A stretch of DNA of 9,854 nucleotides from Candidatus Glassbacteria bacterium RIFCSPLOWO2_12_FULL_58_11 (GCA_001780825.1 MFIX01000207.1:10264-20117), one strand, 5' to 3'; positions 1-7,880 are shown, counted from the stretch's first letter. The notes: a model not told the origin generated them from the letters alone. A program made the numbers and translations.

Positions 1-3000
1 ATCTCCAGGGCGCGGCGATGGCGCTTTTCGGCCTGCGGCAGACGGCCCTCCTCGAACTCCATCTCTCCCAGGATGTTCTCCAGGTCCAGTTCCTGCTGAC
101 TATAGCCGGAGCGGAGGGCGATCTGCGAGCCCTCTTCGAGCACCGATTTCGCTTCCTTCAGTTTTCCCTGGTCGCGCAGGCATTCTCCCAGGTTGTACAT
201 AATATTGACCATGAACTGGCGGCTTTCGATCCGGCGGGTGATTTCGAGGGCGCGGCGGTAGTGCTGCTCGGCCTTAGCATAATCCTCCATGAAATGAAAG
301 GATTCGCCCATGTTGAATTCGAACCCGGCCAGAGAGCGGTTTTCGCCGGCCAGCCGGGTAATTGTTTCGTAGCTGCTGACCAGCAGGTCCAGGGCTTTGG
401 GGTTTTCGCCCAGGTCGTTCAGCGCCACCGACATGTTGTTGAGGATAATCAGCTGAAGGTTGATGTCCCCGATTTTCCGAGCGATCGAGCGGGCCTTATA
501 GTAAACATCGAGGCCCTCCTGGAGGCGGAAATTGGCGGCCAGGGCCAGGCCCTTGCTGTTGAGGAGCTGCGCGATTACAGGCAGGAAAACACTGCCCGTC
601 TCCTTTTCCAGGCGGCCGAGCGCGCTCTCGAAAATTTCCAGGGCCTCGGTCTTTTTCCCGATCCGCATCAGGCTGCTGCCCAGGGTCCGGTAAATACCCG
701 CTTTGAGTAGGGTTTCCCGCGGATCGCCGGCGCCCCGGCGGCGCTTCCCCTCAATCCGACCGAGGTAAATCCGGGATTTTTTCCCGGCCTGGACCGGGCG
801 GCCCATTTCTAGCAGGACGCGGGCCTCGCCGTTCTGTGATTCGAGCTTCAGCAGATTGCCAGCTCCGGGGTCTTTTTCCGCCTGGCGGTATTTCGCCAGG
901 GCCTGGCTGAAGTCCCCGCTGCGGGCCCGGGTCAGAAAGACCCTGCCGGCCAGCAGCAGGGACCGGACGGCCAACTCCCGCTGCTTCCTTCGCAGGGCCA
1001 GGGAGCGCAGTCCGGCCGCATCCGCGAGCGCCTGGTCATATCCACCCAGAGAGAGTGCTGAATCCGAGCGCAGCGCGTGTACCTCGAGCATAAGCTCCGC
1101 GCTCCGCGAAATTTTATGCTGGCCGCAGAATCTTTCCACCCGGCCCAGGAGCTGGACGGCCTTTTCGTTTTCAAACTGGTCCGCGGCCAGGCTTCCAGAA
1201 CTCAGATAGTACCCGGCCGCTTTGTCCGGCACCTCGGCCAGCTCATAATGCATGGCGCAGTTTAAGTTTTTCTCCAGCGACTTGTCCTGCGGAGATTTTT
1301 CCCAGATCGCGGCAGCCAGGCCATGCAGCCTTTTCTTCAGCGAGGGGGTCAGCCCCTCGTACAGCGACTGTCCGATCAGGGCGCGGCTGAAGCGGTAGAG
1401 CGAATCCGGCCCCCGGTCCTGTTCGATCTCCAGCACTTTTCTGCCGGCGAGACGGTGCAGGGCCTGCTGCACCTGCTCCGGCACCATTCCACTGTCGCCG
1501 GAGAGCCGGTGGTTGATCTCGGTCACATCCCGGCAGCTCAAGATATTTCCCAGCACCGAGGCCTGGCGGATCAGGTCGTACTCGCCTCTGGGCAAGCCGT
1601 TCACCAGCTCCTCGATCACCGACTGGACCCGGTGGGGCACACTGACCCGGGCGAGCTTCTCCTCATCCAGGCGCTGAAGGCTGCGGTCGCGAACGAACAG
1701 CACCTCATGTTCCAGCAGCTTGCGGCAGAACTCGACAATAAAAAGCGGGTTGTCCTCCAGCTCGCCGAGCCGGCGGCGCAAGGCCAGCGGGAGCTTGGCC
1801 TGCGGGTCCAGGTCCAATGCCACGCGGGCCAGCATGCGGCTCCCCCGCTCGCCGAGAGGTTTGGACTCCAGCAGCAGAAAGTCGCTCTCCGCCCCGGCTC
1901 TGTCCCGGGTGCCGATAAGCGGCTCGACTTCTTTCCGCTCGCGGGCGGTGACACAAAGCAACAGCCCGCCCTTGACCCGGCCCCGGAGGAAATTCAACAG
2001 CTTCAGGCTGCCGGGGTCGGCCCACTGAAGGTCATCGATACAGAGCAGGAGGGTTTTTCGCCTGGCGCTGATTATCCGCTCGAACATCTCCGCGGTCAGC
2101 TCGAAGAAGATGTTCCGCCGCTCCTCGGGGCTCAGCCCTCCGGTCTCGTTGTCCGTCCCGCTTTCCAGGCCCAGGTAGGCGGCCAGGATTTCCGCCCGGC
2201 CGGCCAGGTAGCTCGCTCCAGTAAGCTGGGCGATCTTTTTCCCGATCCGCGCCAGGGCGGCGGCGCTGTCCTCCTGCGGCGGAATTTCCAACACCTGTTC
2301 TTTCAGAATCCGGATAAAAGGGTGGTAGGGCACGGCCAGGGCCTGGCTTTGCTCCTCGCTCTCCCCCGCCGCCCTCTCCCCGCCCTGGTACCAGCTCAGA
2401 CATTCGCCGAAAATCAGCTCCCAGCCCTTTTCATGGCAGCGCTGCATGATTTCCGCCATCCGGCGTGTCTTGCCGATACCGTTGGGCCCCACAAGCGCGA
2501 TCAGGCGGCTGGCCGAAAACTTTTTCTTCTGAAAATCTTCCAGGAAAGCCTCGGCCTGGGCCAACTGCGGATCGAGCGCCATTTTGGAAGAGCGCTCCAC
2601 CACCTGCCCCTCGCCGGTGACCAGGGGCATTTCGCGCAGGCGCGCGGCGAAAGCCGCCGGGCTTTCATGTTCCTTGCGCGGACGGGCCAGGTAGAGCGGC
2701 ACCGGGTCCTTGAAGCCCTTGAGAGCGGCGAGCTCGAAAGGAGCGATCCGCTGAATCAGGTGAGACAGGGGTTTAAAGCAGTTATCCGCCACCACCAGGG
2801 TGTTCCGGGCGGACCTTTTGCTCAGCGCCCGGGCGACCAGCCGGGCGGCCAGGTTGCAGTCCGGTCCGATAATTGTCAGCTCATCGTGCAGAAGGTTGTC
2901 GCCTACCGGCCCTTGAAGGCACTGGCCGACACTCATCCCGGAGCGCAACACCACTCGCTCGCCGAAATGCTTTCCGGCTGTGGCAAGCAGGTCGCGCCAG

Positions 3001-4355
3001 CACTGCCAGAGCACTTCCGCGTAGACCCGGTCGGACTCAGCCGCCCCGGCGATTCCCATGCCCAGCGAGGCCATCAGGTTGAAATCGCCGTGGGGGAAGA
3101 TATTGTACTTGTAAAGCAAGCCATAGCGGACCATCACCTCCTGCACCACCTCGGCCAGGTCATCGAGCAGCCGCGCTCCGGCGATAGTAAAATTGCAGAA
3201 GAGAATCCCGGTCTCGTGCACGCGGCTGGCCCGCTCGCCGAACAGGTGCTGCAGTTCGCCGCCGCTTCCCAGGCCGCGGACCACCTGCTCGACTATTTCC
3301 GGACCCTGGAAATAGGGCAGCAGCTCGCCGAGCTGCCCGGCTGTGCGCGCGATCCGCTGGAGCTCGCTCTCACTGTCCGGCCCTGAAACCCGGGGTTTAG
3401 CCGGGGTTGTGGCGGCGCGTTCCGGAGCAGTCTTTTCAAATAGCGGCCGGACCCGCTCGCTTAGTTTTCGCTCGCCTCGGGGCGTGAGCACCAGCTTGTC
3501 GAAGGCGCCGAACCGCCTGGTCCGGTAATCTTCAGGCTCGATCCAACCCCGGGCCTCGAGGCTTTTGAATTCCCCGGCGACTGTCCTGTCGAAGCCGATC
3601 CCCTTGACCTCGGTCAGCTCCGGCGAGACTGTGTCATCTCCGCCGCCGACTTTTTCCGAGCTGGCCAGGTGGCGGGCCGATTTGCCCCAGGTAATCCGCA
3701 TCCGGTGCGCGTGCCCGTAAAAGCCTGAGCCGCCGGAACTCTGCGCCGCCACTATCCCGGCGCTGGCCCTGATTTCCAATGCCCGGATAAAAGACTGGAT
3801 TTCGTTCTGATGGGGCTTGCCGGCCAGCTTGCCCCGGAGCTCCCGCCGCACATCCTGCGTGACCTCGCCCAGCAGCGAGCGGAAAGTCAGGGCGACTTTC
3901 AGCGCATCCTCTCCGGCGGAGCTCTCCCCATCCGATCCGCCGCCGTAGTAGCGGATCAGCTCGCCGACCCGGTTCAGGCAGTAACGGTTGAGGATGCTCA
4001 TGTTCATTATGTCACCGGCCTCCTGCTTGCCGAAACGGTCGGTGAGGAAGGTGAGCAGCTTGGTGAAGCCGCTGACATCAATCATCAGGTAATAGGTGCC
4101 GGCCCGCCTGCCGCCGCTGCCGCTGAAATAAGCCACCACCGCATCGCCGCCTCTTTCGGTGACCCCGAAAGCCGGGCTGCCGGCAGGCACGAAAAGCTTC
4201 AGGGCCCGCAGGACCTGTTCGAGATAATCGGCGATCCGGGCGAGCTCGCGGGCGGCTGGAGACTGCTCCTGGTCGAGACGGGAAACCCATTGCGGATGAT
4301 AAACCGAGAGGATTTTCCGGAGCAGCTGATATTGCGCTGAGTCAAGCCCCCTCAT
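1..4355 (-). CDS. sAC-like fusion: two class III cyclase-like domains, AAA/STAND ATPase, TPR repeats (partial, C-terminus beyond window)
   Basis: The frame is open from ATG at 4355 to the window edge, 1451 codons, with no stop seen. Upstream, an in-frame TAG and a GGAG about 12 bases before the ATG support this start. Residues about 60-235 form a first class III cyclase-like domain with MIDVSGFTKL (Asp93, first metal ligand). Residues 255-300 look like a winged helix (ending LTPRGERKL). Residues about 380-560 form a second cyclase-like domain: FCNF puts Asn388 at the first metal position; Lys416, Asp424, Thr494, Asn501 and Arg505 follow, the last two in NLAARL. Residues about 595-1000 are an AAA_16-type ATPase with Walker A GPNGIGKT (623-630) and Walker B LLLCIDD (Asp774, Asp775), then LQWADPG and DNPLFIVEF. 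From about 1030 onward are TPR-like helical repeats. The order matches mammalian soluble adenylyl cyclase and bacterial homologues. Cytosolic signalling is inferred; cyclase activity is uncertain because one metal ligand seems to be missing. Confidence 0.87.
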   Translation of the reverse strand, partial: MRGLDSAQYQLLRKILSVYHPQWVSRLDQEQSPAARELARIADYLEQVLRALKLFVPAGSPAFGVTERGGDAVVAYFSGSGGRRAGTYYLMIDVSGFTKLLTFLTDRFGKQEAGDIMNMSILNRYCLNRVGELIRYYGGGSDGESSAGEDALKVALTFRSLLGEVTQDVRRELRGKLAGKPHQNEIQSFIRALEIRASAGIVAAQSSGGSGFYGHAHRMRITWGKSARHLASSEKVGGGDDTVSPELTEVKGIGFDRTVAGEFKSLEARGWIEPEDYRTRRFGAFDKLVLTPRGERKLSERVRPLFEKTAPERAATTPAKPRVSGPDSESELQRIARTAGQLGELLPYFQGPEIVEQVVRGLGSGGELQHLFGERASRVHETGILFCNFTIAGARLLDDLAEVVQEVMVRYGLLYKYNIFPHGDFNLMASLGMGIAGAAESDRVYAEVLWQCWRDLLATAGKHFGERVVLRSGMSVGQCLQGPVGDNLLHDELTIIGPDCNLAARLVARALSKRSARNTLVVADNCFKPLSHLIQRIAPFELAALKGFKDPVPLYLARPRKEHESPAAFAARLREMPLVTGEGQVVERSSKMALDPQLAQAEAFLEDFQKKKFSASRLIALVGPNGIGKTRRMAEIMQRCHEKGWELIFGECLSWYQGGERAAGESEEQSQALAVPYHPFIRILKEQVLEIPPQEDSAAALARIGKKIAQLTGASYLAGRAEILAAYLGLESGTDNETGGLSPEERRNIFFELTAEMFERIISARRKTLLLCIDDLQWADPGSLKLLNFLRGRVKGGLLLCVTARERKEVEPLIGTRDRAGAESDFLLLESKPLGERGSRMLARVALDLDPQAKLPLALRRRLGELEDNPLFIVEFCRKLLEHEVLFVRDRSLQRLDEEKLARVSVPHRVQSVIEELVNGLPRGEYDLIRQASVLGNILSCRDVTEINHRLSGDSGMVPEQVQQALHRLAGRKVLEIEQDRGPDSLYRFSRALIGQSLYEGLTPSLKKRLHGLAAAIWEKSPQDKSLEKNLNCAMHYELAEVPDKAAGYYLSSGSLAADQFENEKAVQLLGRVERFCGQHKISRSAELMLEVHALRSDSALSLGGYDQALADAAGLRSLALRRKQRELAVRSLLLAGRVFLTRARSGDFSQALAKYRQAEKDPGAGNLLKLESQNGEARVLLEMGRPVQAGKKSRIYLGRIEGKRRRGAGDPRETLLKAGIYRTLGSSLMRIGKKTEALEIFESALGRLEKETGSVFLPVIAQLLNSKGLALAANFRLQEGLDVYYKARSIARKIGDINLQLIILNNMSVALNDLGENPKALDLLVSSYETITRLAGENRSLAGFEFNMGESFHFMEDYAKAEQHYRRALEITRRIESRQFMVNIMYNLGECLRDQGKLKEAKSVLEEGSQIALRSGYSQQELDLENILGEMEFEEGRLPQAEKRHRRALE

Positions 4356-4429
4356 ATTTATTTCAGGCTCCGGCTCGCAGGGTGGTTCGAGGCCTAAGAC
4401 AAGCACTGTTACAAGGGAAAGCTAATCTT

Positions 4430-4458
4430 AGTATATCTTCACCCGGATATCAATTCAA
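4430..4458 (-). promoter_or_regulatory. Candidate sigma-70-like promoter for the cyclase-ATPase-TPR gene
   Basis: Read on the minus strand, TTGAAT (4458-4453, four of six matches to TTGACA) is followed by a 17-base spacer and TATACT (4435-4430, five of six matches to TATAAT). Transcription would start near 4423 and give a leader of about 70 bases before the ATG at 4355. The site lies in the 195-base gap after the transpeptidase gene, which has no clear terminator. The match is by eye and the housekeeping sigma consensus of this organism is not known. Confidence 0.5.
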
Positions 4459-4550
4459 GTGCGAGCTTAGCGGCACTGTACCAGGTGAGCGATATAGCGA
4501 GGAAAAAGCAGGCGGCAGGCAAATGAAGCGGGAGGGATCGTTCCGCAGGG

Positions 4551-5474
4551 CTAGCGGTTGATCCGCTCGGAGAGGATTTTTGGCCCGTTTTCCGTACGGG
4601 TCAGATAGAGCTTCTTGCGTCCCGTGGAGTGAAAGCGGTCCGAGCGGTAATCCTGGACGAAAGAAGCCACGATATAATCGTGATAGCCGAAGATCTGGTA
4701 ATCGGACAGCTTGATCCTGATCTTTTTGTAAGCCCGGTTCAGGTTCTCCTTGTACCGGCGCTGCTCCTCTTTGGACCTGCCGTAGCCATAGAACCGCTCA
4801 TCGTAGCAGTCCATATATCGGTCGAGGTCCTTGCCGGCCCAGCTCTTGACCCAGGTATCGATGAAAGCGAGGACTTCTTTCTTCCCCTCCTCCAAGCTGG
4901 CGGCCGGCGCTCTGATAATACTGTCGTCCACGATTATCGGCGTCGAATTGAGCCGGATATAGGAGCTGATCTCCATGATATCTTTATTGGTCACCACCAC
5001 GCAGCCTTCGGTATCGAAGCTGTTCGACACGCGCTGATCCTCATCCACCGCGTGCAGCCAGATCCCGTAGCCGGTTTTTCTGTCCAGGCGGTCATAGTCA
5101 TTCGGATAGTCCATCGGGAAAGCCCGCACACCATACTTGGAGGGCAGTTGTCCATCCTCGAGAATGCTTCTGAAAAAGTAAACGCCGTTCGGGGTCTTCT
5201 TATCGCCCTCGCGAACCTTAGCGCCGTTGTTATTTTTCCCGGTGGTGCAGCGGAACTGCTTATCGAGATGGGGGCCATCCGGCGTGGAGCTGTAGAGGTA
5301 AAGCATCTGGCTCTGCTTGTCCACCAGCAGGGCATACTGGCTGGCGCCGTCGCCCATTTCGAGAAGATAGCTGGGTACTTCCGCAGTGGATGAAGAGAAA
5401 GAGACACTGGGAGGGATAAGCAGACATAACAGCAGAATCGAAGTAAAACCTATCCTACTTAGACTCTTTTTCAT
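4551..5474 (-). CDS. Exported L,D-transpeptidase (YkuD fold) with Cds6-type NTF2-like C-terminal domain
   Basis: The product has 307 residues. It starts with a signal peptide: basic MKK, a hydrophobic stretch at about 9-21 and a likely cleavage site near 25-31. Residues about 45-183 form a YkuD domain: ALLVDKQSQMLYLY strand, GDKKTPNGVYFF, then GIWLHAV (His141) and DTEGCVVVTN (Thr155, Cys158). Cys158 would be the catalytic thiol that cuts or joins peptidoglycan stem peptides in the periplasm or outside the membrane. The usual SHGC-x-R is replaced by TEGCVVV, closer to the YafK/DpaA-like branch, so hydrolysis or lipoprotein release is as possible as 3-3 cross-linking. Residues about 196-307 resemble the NTF2-like domain at the C-terminus of Cds6-type proteins (FIDTWVKSWAGKDLDRYM). 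A possible SD, AGGTGG, lies 14 bases before the ATG, rather far. The gene appears less GC-rich than its neighbours and lies alone between two intergenic gaps. Confidence 0.85.
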   Translation of the reverse strand: MKKSLSRIGFTSILLLCLLIPPSVSFSSSTAEVPSYLLEMGDGASQYALLVDKQSQMLYLYSSTPDGPHLDKQFRCTTGKNNNGAKVREGDKKTPNGVYFFRSILEDGQLPSKYGVRAFPMDYPNDYDRLDRKTGYGIWLHAVDEDQRVSNSFDTEGCVVVTNKDIMEISSYIRLNSTPIIVDDSIIRAPAASLEEGKKEVLAFIDTWVKSWAGKDLDRYMDCYDERFYGYGRSKEEQRRYKENLNRAYKKIRIKLSDYQIFGYHDYIVASFVQDYRSDRFHSTGRKKLYLTRTENGPKILSERINR

Positions 5475-5565
5475 GGCTTACTTTAATTCCACCTGGGTAT
5501 CCCTGTTGCCTTCACCGCGACTCCGGTCCAGCGCCGGCCGCTTGTAGAAATATTTCAATCAGCTA

Positions 5566-5594
5566 ACTTAATCGTTCGGACAAACATTTGTCAA
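5566..5594 (-). promoter_or_regulatory. Possible promoter of the L,D-transpeptidase gene with overlapping palindrome
   Basis: On the minus strand a perfect TTGACA (5594-5589) is followed after 17 bases by TTAAGT (5571-5566), which matches the -10 consensus at only three of six positions. The palindrome GACAAA-TG-TTTGTC (5592-5579) covers most of the -35 box and part of the spacer, where a repressor would sit. The transcript leader would be about 85 bases. The -35 box is good and the -10 is poor, so this is a tentative call. Confidence 0.3.
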
Positions 5595-5606
5595 ACAAAA
5601 GATTCT

Positions 5607-6371
5607 TCACTCCCGGACGGCTAGACCGACAGCCTCGAGCAGCGAATCCAGCTCGCGCTCAGTCAGCCTCCGGCTCTCCCCCGGTCTGAGTCCACCAAGC
5701 CGGAGCGGCCCCAGCCGGGTGCGGCAGAGCGCGATCACCTTGTGCCCCAGCTCGCTGAACATCACTTTGATCTGACGCTTTTCGCCCTGGTGCAGGACCA
5801 CCTCGACCAGCGCGCCCTCGGCGTCGGTGCGTATGATTCGCGCCTCGTCCATTCTCAGCCTCCGGCCCTCCACCAGGATGCCGCGGACCAGCTTTTTCAA
5901 CTCTCCCACGGAGGGCTGTCCCAGGACTTTCACCCGGTAATGCTTGCTGACTTTGTATGAGGGATGGGTCAGCCGGTGCACCAGCTCACCCGAGTCGGTA
6001 AAGAGCAGCAGGCCCTCGGTGTCTTTGTCCAGACGTCCCGCATAGAGCCATTTATGCGCCCGTTCCGCTTCCGGCAACAGATGGTAAACTGTTTCCCGGT
6101 TGTGCGGGTCGGCCGCGCTGGTGATATAACCGGCCTGCTTGTACAGGATCAGCCCGGCGGCCCGGCTCGCGGCGGCCCTGACCGGCCGTCCCTCGTATTC
6201 GATGCTGTCCCGCTCCGGATCGACCCGCAGGGCCGGGTTGTCGATCACCTCTCCGTTGACCTTGACCAGGCCGGAGCGGATCAGCTCCTCGGCACCGCGT
6301 CTGGAACAGATACCCGCCGCGGCCAGCACTTTCTGGATTTTCTCCCCCCGTGTATCCTGCGCTCGAGTCAT
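5607..6371 (-). CDS. rluB: RsuA/RluB-family 23S rRNA pseudouridine synthase
   Basis: This enzyme isomerises a specific uridine of rRNA to pseudouridine; RluB-type members act on 23S rRNA helix 89. From the ATG at 6371 the protein has 254 residues. Residues about 9-56 are an S4 RNA-binding domain (KIQKVLAAAGICSRRGAEELI, with KVNG). The catalytic domain follows, with GRLDKDTEGLLLFT giving the catalytic Asp115. Further family marks are KHYRVKV and GEKRQIKVMF. A TTG codon at 6386 would add five residues, but no ribosome site precedes it, while GAGG lies nine bases before the ATG, so I chose the ATG. It begins 42 bases after the scpB stop, and the scpA-scpB-rluB order is conserved in many bacteria. 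The substrate is inferred from this context; RsuA- or RluF-like specificity cannot be ruled out from sequence alone. Confidence 0.93.
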   Translation of the reverse strand: MTRAQDTRGEKIQKVLAAAGICSRRGAEELIRSGLVKVNGEVIDNPALRVDPERDSIEYEGRPVRAAASRAAGLILYKQAGYITSAADPHNRETVYHLLPEAERAHKWLYAGRLDKDTEGLLLFTDSGELVHRLTHPSYKVSKHYRVKVLGQPSVGELKKLVRGILVEGRRLRMDEARIIRTDAEGALVEVVLHQGEKRQIKVMFSELGHKVIALCRTRLGPLRLGGLRPGESRRLTERELDSLLEAVGLAVRE

Positions 6372-6413
6372 GGCGGCCGGCCTCAAGGGTTGGAGTCAAG
6401 GATTGGGCGGTTT

Positions 6414-7022
6414 TCAGAGCAGGGTTTGCTGGTCCGTCGGGCCGCCGTTGTCCTCTTCCCCCGGCTCAACCTGAGAAACCATCCGGCCCTCCTGTTCGCT
6501 CAGGATGACCTGGAGCTCGCTTTCCCGGGGCAGGTGGCTCAAGTCGGCCAGGCCGAAATAGCGCAGGAAATCCGCGGTAGTGCCGTAAAGCAGGGGGCGT
6601 CCCAACACCTGGGCGCGGCCGCAGACCGTGATCAGTCTCTTTTCCAGCAGGGTTTTCAGCACTCCGGACGCGCTCACGCCCCGGATCTTCTCGATTTCCA
6701 CCCGGCTGATCGGCTGACGGTAGGCGACAATCGCCAGGGTTTCCAGGGAGGCGTGGCTCAGACGGTGGGCGGCGATCTGCCGGGCCAGGCCTTTGAGATA
6801 TTCCGAAAGCTCCGGCAGGGTGCGGAACTGGTAGCCGCCGGAAATTTCCATGATCCTGAAGGCCCGGCCCTCCCGCTCGTACTGCGCGTTGAGCGTGTCA
6901 ATCGACGCAAGCGCCTCTGCCTCCTCCAGCCCGGCCGCCTGGGCCAGCTTGCCGGCAGCGACCGGATCGACCGAGGCGAAAAGGAGCGCCTCGATTATCG
7001 TATCTTTCGTAAACTTGACCAT
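6414..7022 (-). CDS. scpB: Segregation and condensation protein ScpB
   Basis: ScpB is the kite subunit of the Smc-ScpA-ScpB condensin; it dimerises through winged-helix domains and binds the middle of ScpA, helping to compact and segregate the chromosome in the nucleoid. The product has 202 residues, the usual size. It begins with IIEALLFASVDPV, typical of the first winged helix, followed by the family signature GGYQFRT (about 62-68). The second winged helix contains LSHASLETLAIVAYRQPISR, then EIEKIRGV and GRPLLYGTT. The last 30 residues are acidic and look disordered. The SD AAAGGTGA lies nine bases before the ATG, a good site. It starts 34 bases after scpA, so both are likely to be translated from one message. 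Confidence 0.96.
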   Translation of the reverse strand: MVKFTKDTIIEALLFASVDPVAAGKLAQAAGLEEAEALASIDTLNAQYEREGRAFRIMEISGGYQFRTLPELSEYLKGLARQIAAHRLSHASLETLAIVAYRQPISRVEIEKIRGVSASGVLKTLLEKRLITVCGRAQVLGRPLLYGTTADFLRYFGLADLSHLPRESELQVILSEQEGRMVSQVEPGEEDNGGPTDQQTLL

Positions 7023-7056
7023 TCGGCTCGTTCACCTTTCGACGCCCGCCGGCCTC

Positions 7057-7854
7057 TCAATCCTCCAGGGGCGGTCCTTCAGCCTCGTCGACATCTTCCG
7101 GCTCCTCGGCTCCGAGGGCCGGAAGGTCCTTCCTCAGCTTATGGCGCAGGACCCAGAGCTCGGAGAAAATATCCGCCTGCTCGACCCGGATCTCACCGGA
7201 CTTGGCCATTTCCAGCAGGGCAACCAGGGTCACGACGACAAAGAGCCGGCTCGCCCCCTCGCTCAACAGGTCTGAAAAAAGCACCCTATTCTTGCGGCCC
7301 AGAAGCTCGCGGATTTCCGCCGCCCTGCGGGCCGCGGAAATCTTCTCCCGCCGTACCCGGTGCACCGGCTCGGGTGTGCGTTGACGGATCAGGACCCGGC
7401 TGAAAGCGAGGATCAGCTCGTTCACCGTAGCGTCGATCCCGGGGTCCTCGCCCTCCTCCTGCGCATAAAGCTCCATCTCGGAGAATCCCCGCTCGGCCTG
7501 CCTGGAGCTGAGGTCTTCCAGACGGCGCATGTGGTCGGCGATCTCCTTGAACTGCATGTACTCGACAATCTTCTCCACCAGCTCCATGCGCGGGTCCTCC
7601 CATTCCTCCTCACTCCCCTCGGGCCGCGGCAGGAGCATCCGGCTCTTGATCTGCAGCAGCGTGGCGGCCATCAGCAGGAAGTCGCCCGCTTTTTCCAGGT
7701 TCAGGTTCTCGATCCGGGCCACGTATTCCAGGTACTGTTCGGCCAGCAGGACGATTGGGATATCGTAGATGTCGATCTCATGCTTGCGGATCAGATAGAC
7801 CAGGAGGTCCATCGGCCCTTCGAAAAAATCCAGATGCACCTGGTAGTCTTCCAT
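7057..7854 (-). CDS. scpA: Segregation and condensation protein ScpA
   Basis: ScpA is the kleisin that bridges the head of one Smc subunit and the neck of the other and carries the ScpB dimer. The product has 265 residues, normal for the family. The N-terminal domain has the signature FEGPMDLLVYLIRKHEIDIYDIPI (first 34 residues; key features FEGPLDLL-like and IDIYDIPI), followed by EYLEYVARIENLNLEKAGDFL and LLQIKSRMLLPRP. The middle is a charged linker, where ScpB would bind. The C-terminal winged helix includes FVVVTLVALLEMAKSGEI (about 205-222), which docks on the Smc head, and the protein ends in an acidic tail. AGGG sits eight bases before the ATG and GGGAG closer in. The gene is separated from trpS by an inverted-repeat element and heads the scpA-scpB-rluB group. 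Confidence 0.96.
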   Translation of the reverse strand: MEDYQVHLDFFEGPMDLLVYLIRKHEIDIYDIPIVLLAEQYLEYVARIENLNLEKAGDFLLMAATLLQIKSRMLLPRPEGSEEEWEDPRMELVEKIVEYMQFKEIADHMRRLEDLSSRQAERGFSEMELYAQEEGEDPGIDATVNELILAFSRVLIRQRTPEPVHRVRREKISAARRAAEIRELLGRKNRVLFSDLLSEGASRLFVVVTLVALLEMAKSGEIRVEQADIFSELWVLRHKLRKDLPALGAEEPEDVDEAEGPPLED

Positions 7855-7880
7855 CGCTCCCGCCCTGGGATTTTAATCGG

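Noticed and set aside
1323..3386. A 687-codon open frame on the plus strand, with similar long ones at 18-710 and 3810-4340
   Set aside because: These lie exactly codon-on-codon opposite the cyclase-ATPase-TPR gene. In GC-rich coding DNA, few minus-strand codons are the complement of a stop, so long antisense frames are expected. The translations show no recognisable domain, whereas the minus strand has Walker and cyclase motifs.
4480..4550. Possible terminator after the L,D-transpeptidase
   Set aside because: A T-run occurs on the minus strand (CTGCTTTTTCC) but is not preceded by a convincing stem; the nearby GCGGAA / TCCCGC pair has a mismatch and a long loop.
6372..6386. TTG start of rluB at 6386, adding five residues
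   Set aside because: No ribosome site precedes the TTG, and the added residues are not part of the S4 domain. GAGG is well placed for the ATG at 6371.
5964..7403. A 479-codon open frame on the plus strand across rluB, scpB and part of scpA
   Set aside because: It overlaps three clearly identified genes on the other strand, and its translation is low-complexity Gln/Arg/Pro/Gly-rich with no family resemblance.
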